Source: a virus. From it: a stretch of 27,503 nucleotides of DNA. Positions 1 through 5,335 of the stretch are shown in pieces (the first letter of the stretch is position 1; each line of letters opens with the position of its first letter). The position numbers were made by a program, and so were the translations under genes. The notes beneath the pieces are model-generated. The model was not told where the DNA came from. It made no database searches and worked only from the letters and a program-made list of their open reading frames with translations. The DNA lies in the IMG/VR virus record IMGVR_UViG_3300030109_004459, positions 1 through 27,503 of that record; one strand, written 5' to 3'.

Positions 1-15
1 AGTGTTGTTAATAAA

Positions 16-104
16 GCAACAGCACACACAGAGCAAACGAAACTCCACATATGAAATAGAGCAAAAGGTCCCTAACGCATTCATATGTTTGTGTGTGCTG
101 TTGC
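16..104 (-). ncRNA. Candidate structured RNA closed by a perfect 15-bp stem
   Basis: Bases 16-30 and 90-104 are a perfect 15-bp inverted repeat (GCAACAGCACACACA and its complement). A second perfect 9-bp pair lies inside it (47-55 with 80-88). Bases 31-46 form a side bulge that could itself pair GAG/CUC, so the whole could fold as a three-way junction with a 24-nt apical loop. A promoter-like site at 113-140 on the minus strand would start RNA at about 106-104, almost exactly at the first paired base. After the closing stem the minus strand reads TTTATT, a weak U-tract. No ORF or tRNA fold is seen. The pairing is seen directly; transcription and function are inferred. It could instead be a DNA site or the leader of an operon to the left of the window. 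Confidence 0.45.
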
Positions 105-112
105 ATACTATA

Positions 113-140
113 ATTGTAGCACATCTACACATATAGTCAA
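113..140 (-). promoter_or_regulatory. Sigma-70-like promoter, leftward
   Basis: On the minus strand this reads TTGACT, a 16-bp spacer, then TACAAT (5/6 matches to each consensus box). The predicted start is near 106, at the foot of the 15-bp stem of the adjacent structured element. Genes further left are outside the window. Confidence 0.5.
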
Positions 141-157
141 TGATGGTAAACATTTAG

Positions 158-170
158 ATTACCTGGTAAT
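158..170. promoter_or_regulatory. Palindromic operator candidate ATTACC-T-GGTAAT
   Basis: A 13-bp odd palindrome with perfect 6-bp arms lies between two leftward promoter-like sites. Another half site (ATTACC) is at 214-219, inside the spacer of the promoter at 202-229, and a near half site (GGTAAA) is at 145-150. This arrangement would suit a dimeric repressor or activator, but no regulator gene is in the window, so this is inference. Confidence 0.4.
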
Positions 171-201
171 TTGCTCAGAACTATAGGCATATTATACTAC
201 T

Positions 202-229
202 ATATTAACACAAATTACCACATTGTCAA
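202..229 (-). promoter_or_regulatory. Sigma-70-like promoter, leftward
   Basis: The minus strand reads TTGACA (perfect), a 16-bp spacer, then TAATAT. The spacer contains an ATTACC/GGTAAT half site. It is divergent from the rightward promoter at 263-290: the two -35 boxes with flanking GG form a perfect 8-bp inverted repeat (224-231 with 261-268). Confidence 0.5.
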
Positions 230-262
230 CCTCTGCAACGTGCGAAAAATGTGTGTGCTAGG

Positions 263-290
263 TTGACAGCAGAGCATTGTGTGTTATAAT
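263..290 (+). promoter_or_regulatory. Consensus sigma-70 promoter, rightward
   Basis: TTGACA and TATAAT, both perfect, are separated by 16 bp. This is the best promoter in the window and one of the few signals on the plus strand. It points at no protein gene: an intrinsic terminator follows about 80-115 bp downstream, so its likely product is the short RNA at about 297-405. Confidence 0.8.
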
Positions 291-296
291 GTAGAT

Positions 297-405
297 ACAA
301 ATTGATTAAGTTTTTTTCTACCTTTCTTTGAAATACTTAATTGGTTTGCACTTGATATAAGACATATGAAAAGGCGTCTTTTTGCTAAATTTGAGGCGCC
401 TTTTT
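297..405 (+). ncRNA. Candidate small non-coding RNA with its own promoter and terminator
   Basis: The predicted start is about 7 nt after the consensus -10 at 285-290. The RNA would open with a 12-bp stem (300-311 with 335-346, nine Watson-Crick and three G-U pairs) closing a pyrimidine-rich 23-nt loop that contains CUACCUUUCUUU. A linker and a terminator hairpin (371-402) with five U follow. The CU-rich loop could pair with purine-rich Shine-Dalgarno sequences, so a regulator of translation is plausible. A 30-codon frame opens at ATG 366 but runs through the terminator and has no good ribosome site, so a coding role is less likely. Promoter, stem and terminator are seen; RNA expression is inferred. 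Confidence 0.6.
371..405 (+). terminator. Intrinsic terminator, probably bidirectional
   Basis: Bases 371-379 pair with 394-402 (AAGGCGTCT with AGGCGCCTT, one G-T) and are followed by T's to 405. Flanking A/T bases extend the stem. On the minus strand the same hairpin is followed by TTTT, so it could also end transcription coming from the two small genes at 635-1077. Confidence 0.7.
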
Positions 406-634
406 CACGTTTTAGACCCCAAAACAGCAGTCAAAATATGGTGAGAATGGTGTTTTAGGCTGTGCAAACGGTGAGAACACGGGAAAAATGGTTTTTTACA
501 GATTGATTACCAGAGGCCGCCTCCACCGTGTCGTACGATGCCTGTACCGTGTATTATATCACCCCGCTACACACTTCTTGCCCTGATCTACTGCGACGCA
601 AATGCTGACGCATCTCTAGGCATATCACAACCAA
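406..634. other. Non-coding gap with an 8-bp direct repeat
   Basis: This gap lies between the bidirectional terminator and the stop of the 75-aa gene. GGTGAGAA occurs at 440-447 and again at 470-477, exactly 30 bp apart, but nothing else links the copies. A minus-strand TATAAT near 550 has no matching -35 box. Short minus-strand frames are under 25 codons and lack ribosome sites. No supported gene is seen. Confidence 0.4.
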
Positions 635-862
635 TTATGCTGTCTGCTCTATGTATTCTAGGATGTCCTCAACGGGTATCAGTGCAACCAATGGTCCTGC
701 TCCGTGATACTTGGATGATCTATGTTCACCCATCTCCCAATAGTTTCCTGCAGGGTGTCGCACATAAAATATATGACTGTCGCCCACTTGCACCTCATCT
801 GTGTCTGTCTCTAGGCTGTCCGTGATCTGTTGCCTTGCCGCACTTATCTCTTTTTTGTTCAT
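635..862 (-). CDS. Small hypothetical phage protein (75 aa)
   Basis: The family is not recognised. The product is acidic, with no membrane segment or signal peptide. Its centre (about residues 22-45) looks like a small beta-rich domain with aromatic residues (HIFYVRHPAGNYWEMGEHR), followed by a hydrophobic stretch and a C-terminal helix (PVEDILEYIEQTA). Its ATG overlaps the stop of the upstream 71-aa gene (TAATG), so the two are probably translationally coupled and co-transcribed from the promoter at 1115-1142. Transcription would end at the hairpin at 371-405. That operon arrangement is the main reason for accepting it as real. Confidence 0.7.
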   Translation of the reverse strand: MNKKEISAARQQITDSLETDTDEVQVGDSHIFYVRHPAGNYWEMGEHRSSKYHGAGPLVALIPVEDILEYIEQTA

Positions 863-1077
863 TATGCTGGCTCCTTTGCCGTATTAAACAAGATTTGACC
901 AATCACATTTGTTTTACCAGCAACGCCAAGACTGTTCTTTTCACCTTGTTCAGTCTCAACATAATGGGGCATCAAATCAATCATTTGATTCAACTGCAAT
1001 TGGGTCTCATTGTCTTCAGTGAGTTTGAGTGCTATTTTCTCTGCTTCAGCACGATCTTTTGCATAGTAGGTCTTCAT
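862..1077 (-). CDS. Small hypothetical phage protein (71 aa)
   Basis: The family is not recognised. The first 30 residues look like an amphipathic helix (KDRAEAEKIALKLTEDNETQLQLNQMIDLM); the rest is polar, with a short hydrophobic stretch (VIGQILF). A GGGAGA ribosome site lies 8 nt before the ATG, and a near-consensus promoter starts RNA about 30 nt upstream. It is the first gene of a two-gene minus-strand operon separate from the structural genes, so its product may be regulatory or act outside the virion. That is inference from location only. Confidence 0.72.
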   Translation of the reverse strand: MKTYYAKDRAEAEKIALKLTEDNETQLQLNQMIDLMPHYVETEQGEKNSLGVAGKTNVIGQILFNTAKEPA

Positions 1078-1114
1078 CTGTTTTTTTCTCCCTTTTTGTT
1101 GTTAAACATAGTTC

Positions 1115-1142
1115 ATTATAACACGGCGTACACAAGCGTCAA
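1115..1142 (-). promoter_or_regulatory. Sigma-70-like promoter for the two small genes
   Basis: The minus strand reads TTGACG (5/6), a 16-bp spacer, then TATAAT (perfect). The start would be near 1108, giving a leader of about 30 nt that ends in the GGGAGA ribosome site of the 71-aa gene. Confidence 0.75.
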
Positions 1143-1218
1143 CTGGCAGAAAAATGCCATAAAATGGGGGTTTTTTCAGGGTTTTCTACAACCTACGGGT
1201 GAGATCTACTGGAAAATG

Positions 1219-1290
1219 GGGCGGTGTGTGTAGTTGAATATGGCTAAACAAGAAACGACACCGCCCAGGGGTTCTAAATGTCATTAGAAC
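1219..1290 (-). terminator. Pair of adjacent hairpins, possible terminator or processing site
   Basis: A 9-bp GC-rich stem (1219-1227 with 1258-1266, 30-nt loop) sits next to a perfect 7-bp stem with a 6-nt loop (1271-1277 with 1284-1290). On the minus strand the GC-rich stem is followed by CATTTTCC, an interrupted T-run. They lie between the upstream promoter candidate (1675-1702) and the promoter of the small operon (1115-1142), where a terminator would insulate one unit from the next. Confidence 0.35.
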
Positions 1291-1304
1291 GAACTGCGTC
1301 CAGG

Positions 1305-1318
1305 TGACTTATAAGTCA
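1305..1318. promoter_or_regulatory. Perfect 14-bp palindrome, operator candidate
   Basis: TGACTTATAAGTCA reads identically on both strands. It overlaps the stop of the short frame at 1309-1407 and lies about 40 bp downstream of the octamer TATAAATA at 1358-1365. A binding site for a dimeric protein is possible; there is no direct support beyond symmetry. Confidence 0.35.
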
Positions 1319-1407
1319 AACATCTGCAAGGAGTAAGACAACACCCAAACGCACTTGTATTTATAGGCGGCAACAGCCACCTGAAGATTCGCTGTGCTCA
1401 TCTTCAT
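1309..1407 (-). CDS. Possible short peptide (30-32 aa)
   Basis: A minus-strand frame opens with two in-frame ATGs (1407 and 1401). GAGGA lies just before them, with good spacing only to the second. The peptide is MSTANLQVAVAAYKYKCVWV followed by ten more mostly hydrophobic residues. The start codons sit in the stem 1382-1388/1400-1406, so the fold would hide them. There is no homology to recognise, and a frame of this size could arise by chance. Confidence 0.25.
   Translation of the reverse strand: MKMSTANLQVAVAAYKYKCVWVLSYSLQMFDL
1358..1365 (-). promoter_or_regulatory. TATAAATA late-promoter-like octamer
   Basis: On the minus strand this is an exact match to the T4 late promoter core, in a non-coding segment. 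It is one of four octamers of this type on the minus strand, all in gene gaps. The next gene downstream starts 280 bp away, so its target is unclear. Confidence 0.4.
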
Positions 1408-1674
1408 TTCCTCAGACTTTATGTAGATTGATTTGCTCAGAGTCCACCTGTTTCCAGGTGGTGACTTTATGTGAGTGGACTCACTCGTCGTTCCAGATGC
1501 ATCTTTTCACGGGAGGATTATACCAACCTCTAGCATCGCTTTCTTTACATCACGCGGTGGTGTTTGTGAATACCCGTTGTGCCATAATGTGTGTGCCTGT
1601 TGACTGTCGCGTTCTTGCTGTTGAGTGCTCCGCTGTGCTGTGTCTGATGTGTGCCTTGTTTGCCTATTCACAAG

Positions 1675-1702
1675 TATATATCCTAAACACTGTGAATGTC
1701 AA
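1675..1702 (-). promoter_or_regulatory. Sigma-70-like promoter downstream of the tail operon
   Basis: The minus strand has a perfect TTGACA at 1702-1697, followed by TATATA after 16 bp or TATACT after 18 bp (1678-1673). It lies just beyond the stop of the last tail gene and would transcribe the inverted-repeat-rich segment towards 1143. Confidence 0.5.
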
Positions 1703-1758
1703 CGATTATTGATTTGGTTGGTAAGGTAGTCTGCTGTTTGGTTGTCAACGGACCAAAA

Positions 1759-1953
1759 TCACCAAAACTGCCTGATGGTCTTTTTGATTTCCAATTTGTG
1801 TGTCTTCACACGATGATTGTGATGATAGAACCAGGTGCAACTGTGCCAGGGATCACCAGGACATTTTGGATTGCCTTTGCCTGCTGGGTTTTGATGATCA
1901 CAACGCCAATAGCCAAATTGTCGTACACGATCAAGGAACTTGATCTGTTTCAT
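1759..1953 (-). CDS. Small Cys/His-rich protein ending the tail operon (64 aa)
   Basis: The family is not recognised. The product is basic and rich in aromatic residues, with three cysteines (C18, C31, C39) and a cluster of histidines (H20, H37, H44, H45, H47, H52). The centre reads HQNPAGKGNPKCPGDPWHSC. The Cys/His spacing could bind a metal ion, but it matches no zinc finger I can name. The ATG overlaps the stop of the tail-tip gene (TAATG), so it is probably made by coupled translation. It is the last gene before the non-coding segment. No signal peptide or membrane segment is seen. Confidence 0.6.
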   Translation of the reverse strand: MKQIKFLDRVRQFGYWRCDHQNPAGKGNPKCPGDPWHSCTWFYHHNHRVKTHKLEIKKTIRQFW

Positions 1954-3824
1954 TATGTGGCTATGGTGTGTCCAGTGACTGCTACAAAATTTGACCTTCT
2001 GTCTAACTCATTCCTCGCGGCAACCCTCACGTCGTAGTTGCTACCTACTAGGACACCTTGTATGAAAAACTCTGTGTCATTGGTTATGCCTGCTGTGGTA
2101 AATGTAGAATCTGAACTCAACTTGAACTGCACGATGTATTCTGTTGTGAAAGGATCAGTGGATGCTGTCCAACTGGCCTTAAGTCGTACCACCGTGCTGT
2201 TTGATGTGGTGTATCCGCCGCTGTTGACATTTAAATTTTGTGCTGAACCTGATGCCAGTGTTAGACCTGTTGGTGCCGCCACTGTGAATGGGTCAGGTAG
2301 GCTGGTTGTGGGCCTTGTGTAATCTGTGCCAGAGGCATCTATCGCATAGGCACCTGATTGGTGTTCCAATGCTGTGATCTCAATGTTGCCTGCTGTGTTG
2401 ATACGCATATCCATAATCCTGAACACTGCGTCAAGGCTCAAGTTTGAATTCTGTACCGTTATGAGATCTCCAACCGCTGTGTTTGATGTTGCCAGGTTGG
2501 TGGCGAAACTGACCAACTTCTCTGAACGTGATCTCCTCACGAACACACGAGCATACTGCTCTGCTATCTTTCTGTCTGCTATCGTAGGCAGTGTGACCCT
2601 CTTCTCCAATCTTATGTTGTTGTCCTGTGTGAGGAATGTGCTGTCATCACTGCTACCTGCCGCAGGAAAAGACACCTCGTTGGGTTCATAATTGGCTGTG
2701 GGGTCAATGTAGGTCACGATACACCTGTTGCATTTGTGTTGTTTGGATTCGCCCTCTATCTGCATACCGCCAATGATGTGATCATTGGTCACTGTGAAAA
2801 CAGTGCTTGGTGATGCAGGTGTGGCCGTGATGTCTGTGTCATCACCACCATTTTCTACCTTTAAAAAATATTGTCCCTGTTGGTATGGCATTATGCCTCT
2901 GAAACCTGCCAATAGGATTTTACAGTTGCTCATTATGTTGTTGGCTGTGTCTATCACGCCATCACAGGTGAAAGCAGTGCCTGAAGAACTGTCTGCGTAG
3001 GTCACTGTCTGGGCACATTGTTGAGCCGCTGACTTGAAACTGGTCCAGTCAAACACATCGTTGGCCAATCCCTTGCCGTACCTGTCATTCCGTAGATAGT
3101 CAACCAATACGTTGACAGGATTCTTGGAATATGCCACCGTGTCTGATGCGTAGGCTGTGCTGTACGAAGCAGGATTGATTCCTGTGACATCTAGGATCTT
3201 CCTACCTTGTAATTGCACCCTGATCTGTGGTATGCCTCCTGAGTAAGGATTGTTGTCTGCGTCTTCCTGTGTTTCAATCTTCTTCCATTCAAATCTCACT
3301 GCGAGATAACACAGTCCTCGCAATCTATGATTGCTTGTCCAGTTTGGTGCTTCCTGTAGAAGTGTTGACACAGTCTGGTCGTCTCTGCCATCAAAAAATT
3401 GTGTTTTCAATCTGTCCTTGTATCTACCTGATCCCACTGTGGCCTGTACACCGTGTGCGTAAGAACTCATTGTGACTTCGTTGTTGTCTATGAAAAGTTT
3501 GGTCATTGCGTTGCATTGACCTTCACTCAACACCATTGCAACATATAGATATTGATTGGTTGATCCATTTGTTGATGTGAATACCCTCGTGCCACCAACT
3601 TGCCTCTCACCATAGACGATAGGAATGTCTTTGACAGCACCCTCGTCATTGATTAGAACACCTTGGATCGCTTCTGTCTGATCTTGTCCTATGTCGTAGT
3701 CTGGTACATCTGTGCTGGCGCCAAAAGGTGAAGTGACCGCTGAAACCACACTGCTGACAATCTTGCCAACTCCCTTGACCACACTCTTAACTGCTTTTGT
3801 GACTGATCTTACTACTCCGCCCAT
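1953..3824 (-). CDS. Tail-tip / central fibre protein, J-like (623 aa)
   Basis: Likely the host-contacting tail-tip protein, comparable in place and layout to lambda gpJ-type proteins, though much shorter (lambda J exceeds 1100 aa). The first 35 residues form a repeated amphipathic, valine- and lysine-rich stretch (VRSVTKAVKSVVKGVGKIV). Residues about 40-480 form the tail-tip body (IPIVYGERQVGGTRVFTSTN near residue 70, typical of J-like N-termini). Residues about 510-620 look like a fibronectin type III domain (APTGLTL at its start, YDVRVAARNEL near its end). A TTG six bases upstream is in frame, but ATG 3824 has the better spacing to AAAGGA. The start overlaps the HlyC-like gene by 13 bases. 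It is followed by the 64-aa gene. Confidence is high for tail tip, lower for the exact sub-family. Confidence 0.8.
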   Translation of the reverse strand: MGGVVRSVTKAVKSVVKGVGKIVSSVVSAVTSPFGASTDVPDYDIGQDQTEAIQGVLINDEGAVKDIPIVYGERQVGGTRVFTSTNGSTNQYLYVAMVLSEGQCNAMTKLFIDNNEVTMSSYAHGVQATVGSGRYKDRLKTQFFDGRDDQTVSTLLQEAPNWTSNHRLRGLCYLAVRFEWKKIETQEDADNNPYSGGIPQIRVQLQGRKILDVTGINPASYSTAYASDTVAYSKNPVNVLVDYLRNDRYGKGLANDVFDWTSFKSAAQQCAQTVTYADSSSGTAFTCDGVIDTANNIMSNCKILLAGFRGIMPYQQGQYFLKVENGGDDTDITATPASPSTVFTVTNDHIIGGMQIEGESKQHKCNRCIVTYIDPTANYEPNEVSFPAAGSSDDSTFLTQDNNIRLEKRVTLPTIADRKIAEQYARVFVRRSRSEKLVSFATNLATSNTAVGDLITVQNSNLSLDAVFRIMDMRINTAGNIEITALEHQSGAYAIDASGTDYTRPTTSLPDPFTVAAPTGLTLASGSAQNLNVNSGGYTTSNSTVVRLKASWTASTDPFTTEYIVQFKLSSDSTFTTAGITNDTEFFIQGVLVGSNYDVRVAARNELDRRSNFVAVTGHTIAT

Positions 3825-4303
3825 AGCCAATGTCCTTTTGTGTGTTGTTTTGTAATTCTTTTAACTTTAAATTTGTCAGATCTTGCCCAATAGATAGGTC
3901 TGTTAGCACCCATCATTCTTACACTGTGATTTTTCAACCATTTCATTACATAGAACGCATTCCGTGATGCCACGAAATCAATATAGCATAAGTTGAAACC
4001 TGTCATCCAGTCCAATGTGTGTATCTTACCTGTTGTTGTGAACTTGTGAAGCACCTGATTGTTCATATATGCCCAATTGGCAAATCCCCATATTTCTCCG
4101 TTGGTTTGGAAAACTTTGTATTGAGCATTCTTGATTGAAGGATGAATGTGTTGCCATAGATCAACATAGGTCAAATGATTATAACGATCAAACTGCAAAT
4201 AGAATTCAATCACATCATTAGTAATGCTTTTAATGGCGTTTGCTCCAACACAGACGCCTGTATAAGGGTCAAGAATACTTTTTGGGTACCTTTGCTTATT
4301 CAT
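3812..4303 (-). CDS. HlyC-like toxin-activating lysine acyltransferase (163 aa)
   Basis: Resembles the HlyC/RTX-C family, which transfers a fatty acyl chain from acyl-ACP to lysines of a target protein. Length matches (HlyC is 170 aa). The expected order of motifs is visible: FYLQFDRYNHL with a His at residue 43, then IHPSIKNAQYKVF, GEIWGFANWAYMNN (residues 69-82), and DWMTGFNLCYIDFVA with Asp at 109. His43 and Asp109 line up with the catalytic His23 and Asp92 of HlyC as I recall that family. No RTX toxin is in the window, so the substrate may be a tail or host protein. The ATG at 4303 follows GGGAG and overlaps the GNAT-like gene by 8 bases; an upstream in-frame start at 4330 is less likely. 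Assignment is by motif reading only. Confidence 0.7.
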   Translation of the reverse strand: MNKQRYPKSILDPYTGVCVGANAIKSITNDVIEFYLQFDRYNHLTYVDLWQHIHPSIKNAQYKVFQTNGEIWGFANWAYMNNQVLHKFTTTGKIHTLDWMTGFNLCYIDFVASRNAFYVMKWLKNHSVRMMGANRPIYWARSDKFKVKRITKQHTKGHWLWAE

Positions 4304-4754
4304 TAATTTTTTTCTCCCAAACAAAGTCAATTTGGTTATAGTCTTGACCGTGTAATAAATTTAATTTGGTATTGTTGTCACACAGAATACTTTGGTCTGT
4401 GGTCTGGATCTTCTCACAGTTGTTCGCCTGTGCCACTGCCTGTGCATCTCTGAATAAAGACGCATATATCTCTTGTGTTCTGTAGTCACCTGCAAGATGT
4501 ATCAGTGTGAATAGACATTGTGTTCTATGATTCCAAGGTAGGTTGTGCAGTTGTAGGATATAGAAACCAATCAACTCATCTTTGATCCAAACACATCTCA
4601 CGATGTTGCTGTTCAGAACAACCAATCTTTTCAAGTGTGTGTTCCAATTCTGTTTGTCAAATTCTGTGTCAACAAAGCCGCGTTCAAAAACTGCCTTGTA
4701 GGCCAATTGGTTGAATTTTTCAAAGTCTTTTATGTGAAAGTCTCTAAACTCCAT
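4296..4754 (-). CDS. GNAT-like acyl/acetyltransferase (152 aa)
   Basis: Length and predicted secondary structure fit the GCN5-related N-acetyltransferase fold: an N-terminal strand-helix (MEFRDFHIKDFEKFNQLAY), a central strand pair (VRCVWIKDELIGFYILQLHN, residues about 52-71), then LFTLIHLAGDYRTQEIYASL and a helix ahead of a C-terminal strand. The canonical acetyl-CoA motif RxxGxG/A is not clear; GDYRTQ stands in its place, so activity is uncertain. It overlaps the hub gene upstream (ATAATG) and the HlyC-like gene downstream by 8 bases, which argues that the two transferases act together. T7-type phages also carry a GNAT-like virion protein, so a virion role is possible. Confidence 0.5.
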   Translation of the reverse strand: MEFRDFHIKDFEKFNQLAYKAVFERGFVDTEFDKQNWNTHLKRLVVLNSNIVRCVWIKDELIGFYILQLHNLPWNHRTQCLFTLIHLAGDYRTQEIYASLFRDAQAVAQANNCEKIQTTDQSILCDNNTKLNLLHGQDYNQIDFVWEKKINE

Positions 4755-5335
4755 TATTTCCTACCCCATTTTATATCTTTTACTATTTCAGCGGAGAAGT
4801 TCATACCAAGGTCGCCACTGAAAATTCTCTGTTGGCTGGTATCATTTGTTCTCCTGCCGTTCTTTCTTTCAAAGTCTGCGAAAAGGCTGGCCACAGTCAT
4901 CGTCACTGTTGCTGTGGATTCTGTTTCTCTGATACTATAATTCATTATCCTGCCATCAAAAACTGTGAACACATCATCTGAAGTGAAACTGTAATCACTG
5001 TCTAGAATGGCTCTATAAATCACCACCCTCTTGTTCATATAATTGTTGTTCAACAACAATGCCACTGTTGTGGTGTCCACTGCTGTGAATGTGAGATCAA
5101 CCTGTCCCACACGTAGGTCTGAACTTTCTACAATGTTGCCAAAATACAAGAATTGTCCCTGTGCAAGGTAAGTGTTGGTTCCTGAATCAGGTGCAGTCGC
5201 ACTGTCATAATCTATGTCTATGTTTGAACTGGTGAAATATAGGCTTGTTGAAAGATGTAGTTCTATTAGATCTACACCAAATACACTTGTGGCCCCTAAT
5301 TTAGTTTCTAAAGAAGATGCTAATTGTCTGCTCAT
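4754..5335 (-). CDS. Tail hub / minor tail protein (193 aa)
   Basis: Likely a distal tail or baseplate-hub component, in the class often labelled DUF2163/DUF1833 or gpL-like. The N-terminus (VFGVDLIELHLSTSLYFTS) names a surface for the tube. A beta-rich centre follows, with a short VFDGRIMNYSIRE strand pair and TATVTMTVASLFADFER. The C-terminus carries RTNDTSQQRIFSGDLGMNFS and ends in KWGRK, a pattern common at the end of such proteins. Its ATG overlaps the stop of the 196-aa gene. It lies between the distal tail protein and the tail-tip gene, as expected for a hub. No cysteine cluster for an iron-sulphur site is seen. Confidence 0.6.
   Translation of the reverse strand: MSRQLASSLETKLGATSVFGVDLIELHLSTSLYFTSSNIDIDYDSATAPDSGTNTYLAQGQFLYFGNIVESSDLRVGQVDLTFTAVDTTTVALLLNNNYMNKRVVIYRAILDSDYSFTSDDVFTVFDGRIMNYSIRETESTATVTMTVASLFADFERKNGRRTNDTSQQRIFSGDLGMNFSAEIVKDIKWGRK

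Larger units (their letters stand above)
1143..1674. other. Long intergenic segment dense in inverted repeats
   Basis: No ORF of ordinary size is supported on either strand. The segment holds many perfect inverted repeats: 1219-1227/1258-1266 (9 bp, GC-rich), 1271-1277/1284-1290 (7 bp, 6-nt loop), the palindrome 1305-1318, 1382-1388/1400-1406 (7 bp), 1444-1450/1455-1461 (7 bp, 4-nt loop) and 1440-1447/1475-1482 (8 bp). The last two compete for the same bases, so the RNA could switch between folds. A minus-strand promoter candidate at 1675-1702 would transcribe all of it. A weaker minus-strand -10 (TATAAT, 1517-1522) has no clear -35. No tRNA fold is found. Confidence 0.5.

Noticed and set aside
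366-458. Plus-strand 30-codon frame starting inside the small RNA
   Set aside because: It runs through the intrinsic terminator, has only a weak purine stretch before the ATG, and its peptide (MKRRLFAKFEAPF...) has no visible relatives.
440-477. Direct repeat GGTGAGAA 30 bp apart
   Set aside because: Only 8 bases, with no further copies or symmetry nearby; compatible with chance.
1280-1500. Possible tRNA
   Set aside because: Stems of 7-8 bp are present, but no cloverleaf, T-loop consensus or anticodon arm can be arranged around them.
1428-2037. Plus-strand ORFs in and next to the intergenic segment
   Set aside because: The left one (1428-1712) has no ribosome site or plausible composition and spans several inverted repeats and a minus-strand promoter; the right one is antisense to the 64-aa gene and the end of the tail-tip gene.
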